In this document: piece by piece, positions 4,972 to 6,491 of the stretch | How positions within the stretch are numbered: the first letter of the stretch is position 1 | Layout: every line of letters starts with the position of its first letter | Source: Blastocatellia bacterium | GTDB lineage: Bacteria; Acidobacteriota; Blastocatellia; Pyrinomonadales; Pyrinomonadaceae | Reading direction: 5' to 3' | Assembly: GCA_003175865.1 (NCBI GenBank) | Contig: PSRF01000252.1 | Location: forward strand, 1-6,491 | DNA: 6,491 bases | Made by a program: the position numbers and the translations under genes | Notes under the pieces: generated by a model | What the model was told of the DNA's origin: nothing | What the model saw: only the letters and a program-made list of their open reading frames with translations | The model's database searches: none

Positions 4972-6120
4972 ATGTACCGACTTACTGCACGCCAAATCCT
5001 GGTTATTGCAATCATCTCTGGACTTTTCGCCGCCGGCAGCGTCGCTGTTGTTGATCGACTCTATAACCGGTTTCAGTCGTCAAAGGCGGCATTGACCGAC
5101 AAGGTTCCAAAGGGCATCACGGATCCATCGGTTGCTACTGACGAACAGAACAATATCGAAGTCTATCGGACGCTTAGCCCCGGCGTTGTATTTGTCCATT
5201 CAACATCCTACGCGCGCGATTTCCTTGGGTTCGTGGAACCTCAAGAAGGTTCAGGCTCAGGTTCAATCATCGACGAACAGGGTGACATCCTTACTAACTA
5301 TCACGTTATTGAAGGAGCGCAAAAACTATCGGTCAGCCTGGGAGGCCAAAAGGATTATGCCGCAAGAGTTGTTGGCGGTGATCCTGATACCGATCTCGCT
5401 GTGATACGCCTGATTGAGAAACCAACTGGGGCATTGACTGTTGTAGCAATGGGCGACTCAGACAAACTCGAGGTGGGCCAAAAAGTGTTGGCCATCGGAA
5501 ACCCATTTGGTTTGGATCGTACTTTGACAACCGGCGTCATAAGCGGACTACAAAGGCCAATTCGTGCGCGCAACGGCCGTCTGATTGAAGGCGCAATTCA
5601 AACAGATGCTTCGATCAATCCGGGTAATTCAGGGGGGCCGCTCCTTGATTCACACGGCCGGATGATTGGTATCAACTCTCAAATACTTTCACCTTCCGGG
5701 ACTTCCGCAGGTGTTGGTTTCGCGGTGCCGGTCAGCATCGCCAAGCGTGTAGTGCCGCAGTTGTTACAGAACGGTAAGGTGCGTAGACCAAAACTCGGCA
5801 TCAGTACACGAGACGTCGAAGCGTTTAAGAACCAGGTGGACCTACCGGTTTCTGAGGGCGTGCTGATCGTACAGGTGGCGAGAGGAACTGGCGCCGCCGC
5901 TGCCGGCTTGCGTGGATTACAACCAACTGAGAATGGCGATGTCGAACTCGGCGACATCATACTGGGAATTGACAACGACAAGGTTGCCAACTCAGACGAT
6001 CTATTCCGAGTGCTCGACAAGCATCAAGTAGGCGAGACGGTGCAAGTTCTGATTCTGCGTGATGGCAAACGAATGACTGTGCCTGTGCGGCTGATGGAGG
6101 CTCCAGATTCGCGCCGCTAA
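4972..6120 (+). CDS. Membrane-anchored HtrA/Deg family serine protease with one PDZ domain
   Basis: The 382-residue S1C (trypsin-like) protease acts on misfolded or regulatory envelope proteins. An N-terminal hydrophobic segment (about 8-27) preceded by Arg/Lys fits an uncleaved anchor with the body in the periplasm, as in DegS. The triad is complete: His111 in TNYHVIEG, Asp141 in DTDLAVI, Ser220 in NPGNSGGPL. GSGSGSII (93-100) and AIGNPFGL (174-181) are standard protease-domain motifs. A single PDZ domain spans about 271-375 and includes GDVELGDIILGID (322-334). The length fits one-PDZ Deg proteases rather than two-PDZ DegP. The start has AAGGA about ten bases upstream. It stands alone between a 240-nt upstream gap and a 107-nt downstream gap with two hairpins. 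Whether it activates an envelope-stress pathway or does general quality control cannot be read from the sequence. Confidence 0.95.
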   Translation: MYRLTARQILVIAIISGLFAAGSVAVVDRLYNRFQSSKAALTDKVPKGITDPSVATDEQNNIEVYRTLSPGVVFVHSTSYARDFLGFVEPQEGSGSGSIIDEQGDILTNYHVIEGAQKLSVSLGGQKDYAARVVGGDPDTDLAVIRLIEKPTGALTVVAMGDSDKLEVGQKVLAIGNPFGLDRTLTTGVISGLQRPIRARNGRLIEGAIQTDASINPGNSGGPLLDSHGRMIGINSQILSPSGTSAGVGFAVPVSIAKRVVPQLLQNGKVRRPKLGISTRDVEAFKNQVDLPVSEGVLIVQVARGTGAAAAGLRGLQPTENGDVELGDIILGIDNDKVANSDDLFRVLDKHQVGETVQVLILRDGKRMTVPVRLMEAPDSRR

Positions 6121-6136
6121 ATACGTCTGAAACGAA

Positions 6137-6156
6137 CCAACGCTGCCAGGCGTTGG
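6137..6156 (+). terminator. Hairpin just after the protease gene, possible terminator
   Basis: CCAACGC (6137-6143) and GCGTTGG (6150-6156) form a perfect 7-bp stem around TGCCAG, beginning 17 bases after the protease stop. No T run follows (ATCGAAAG), so it may be an mRNA-stabilising end, a factor-dependent terminator or a dispersed palindrome. Confidence 0.4.
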
Positions 6157-6164
6157 ATCGAAAG

Positions 6165-6227
6165 CGCAGATCGGATCTTAGATTCGCGGTGCCGGACATC
6201 CGGCACCGCATCTGGAGTACATCTGCG
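6165..6227 (+). repeat. Nested fold-back element abutting the start of the zinc-ribbon gene
   Basis: Three nested inverted repeats share one centre. The core is GCGGTGCCGG (6186-6195) with CCGGCACCGC (6200-6209) around ACAT. Next is AGAT (6180-6183) with ATCT (6210-6213) after a 2-nt bulge. The outermost is CGCAGAT (6165-6171) with ATCTGCG (6221-6227). The outer right arm ends at the base before the ATG at 6228. The GGAG ribosome site (6214-6217) lies in the internal loop between middle and outer stems. It may be a dispersed REP/MITE-like palindrome or an RNA structure that controls translation. Confidence 0.5.
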
Positions 6228-6446
6228 ATGCATCAAACCAATCACTTCTTCAATCTCGGTTACGGCTGGCTTTGTAAACATTGTTCAGCTGAAGACGCAG
6301 AAAGAAAACAACACGAGCGTTTACACCACCACGAGCCTCACCGTCATTCGAACCATCAACTTGCACTTGCTAAGTGGCACGACGAGGAACATCACAGCCT
6401 GGAGTGTCCACGGTGTGGCATAGCGGAGACGATTGTGCGAGGGTGA
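6228..6446 (+). CDS. Small His-rich protein with two CxxC zinc-ribbon-like pairs
   Basis: From the ATG at 6228 the product has 72 residues. Two Cys pairs, C16-K-H-C19 and C60-P-R-C63, bracket a charged, histidine-rich middle; 13 of 72 residues are His, including HHH at 33-35. Four Cys as paired CxxC knuckles fit a zinc-ribbon fold, and the His stretch could bind further metal. No signal peptide or membrane helix is seen, so it is probably cytoplasmic. The frame stays open back to an ATG at 6153, but that would put the fold-back core in coding sequence. The 6228 start has GGAG ten bases upstream and is preferred. I do not recognise the family; metal binding is inferred and the role unknown. 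It is downstream of the protease, but the structured 107-nt gap argues against tight coupling. Confidence 0.65.
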   Translation: MHQTNHFFNLGYGWLCKHCSAEDAERKQHERLHHHEPHRHSNHQLALAKWHDEEHHSLECPRCGIAETIVRG

Positions 6447-6461
6447 TTGTTTAGTCAGAGG

Positions 6462-6488
6462 GGTTGAGAAGCGGTGCAATTCTCAATC
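6462..6488. repeat. Inverted repeat at the window end, possible terminator
   Basis: TTGAGAA (6464-6470) and TTCTCAA (6480-6486) are exact reverse complements around nine bases. A G-T and a G-C pair extend the stem to 6462 and 6488. It starts 15 nt after the zinc-ribbon gene stop. The bases that would show a T run are outside the window. Confidence 0.3.
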
Positions 6489-6491
6489 AAA

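Noticed and set aside
6153..6227. Upstream ATG at 6153 for the His-rich gene
   Set aside because: The added 25 residues are encoded by hairpin and fold-back sequence and contribute no domain. The 6228 start has GGAG upstream.
1..6491. tRNA, rRNA, CRISPR, transposase or phage genes
   Set aside because: I looked on both strands and saw no tRNA-like cloverleaf, no spaced direct-repeat array and no transposase or integrase motif.

Overview
The window looks like a chromosomal housekeeping segment from a Gram-negative bacterium, most likely an acidobacterium (Blastocatellia/Pyrinomonadaceae-like). This is inferred from gene content, not from a marker gene: a prmC-to-murA neighbourhood, a secreted DUF4097 NGG-repeat protein, a DUF5658-type membrane protein, and an exported esterase with a DPGARG/SNNSRNG sequence style. 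Base composition looks roughly balanced. I see no tRNA, rRNA, CRISPR array, transposase or phage gene.

Minus-strand block, about 4105 down to 1. The order of transcription is prmC (release-factor glutamine methyltransferase), then a secreted DUF4097 protein, a GC-rich inverted-repeat doublet, murA (first committed step of peptidoglycan synthesis), a HINT-type HIT nucleotide hydrolase, and an exported alpha/beta-hydrolase whose 3' end lies outside the window. The last three are packed with gaps of 21 and 16 nt and are probably co-transcribed. A hairpin followed by six T separates DUF4097 from murA and may end or reduce upstream transcription.

Divergent intergenic region, 4089-4341. It holds candidate promoters for both directions, a 15-bp palindrome, and a strong plus-strand stem-loop (19 base pairs, one bulged base, ACCA loop). 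The stem-loop lies in the presumed 5' leader of the membrane-protein gene.

Plus-strand block, 4342-6446. It contains a three-helix DUF5658-like membrane protein, a 240-nt intergenic stretch rich in short repeats, a membrane-anchored HtrA/Deg serine protease with one PDZ domain and a complete His-Asp-Ser triad, and a 72-residue His-rich protein with two CxxC pairs. A nested fold-back ends at the base before the start codon of that small gene. The window closes in a further inverted repeat.

Most genes concern the cell envelope or translation: MurA, exported esterase, DUF4097, HtrA and PrmC. I found no clear new multi-gene system. The points most worth following up are the structured leader at 4254-4302, the fold-back upstream of the His-rich zinc-ribbon gene, and the inverted-repeat doublet between DUF4097 and murA.
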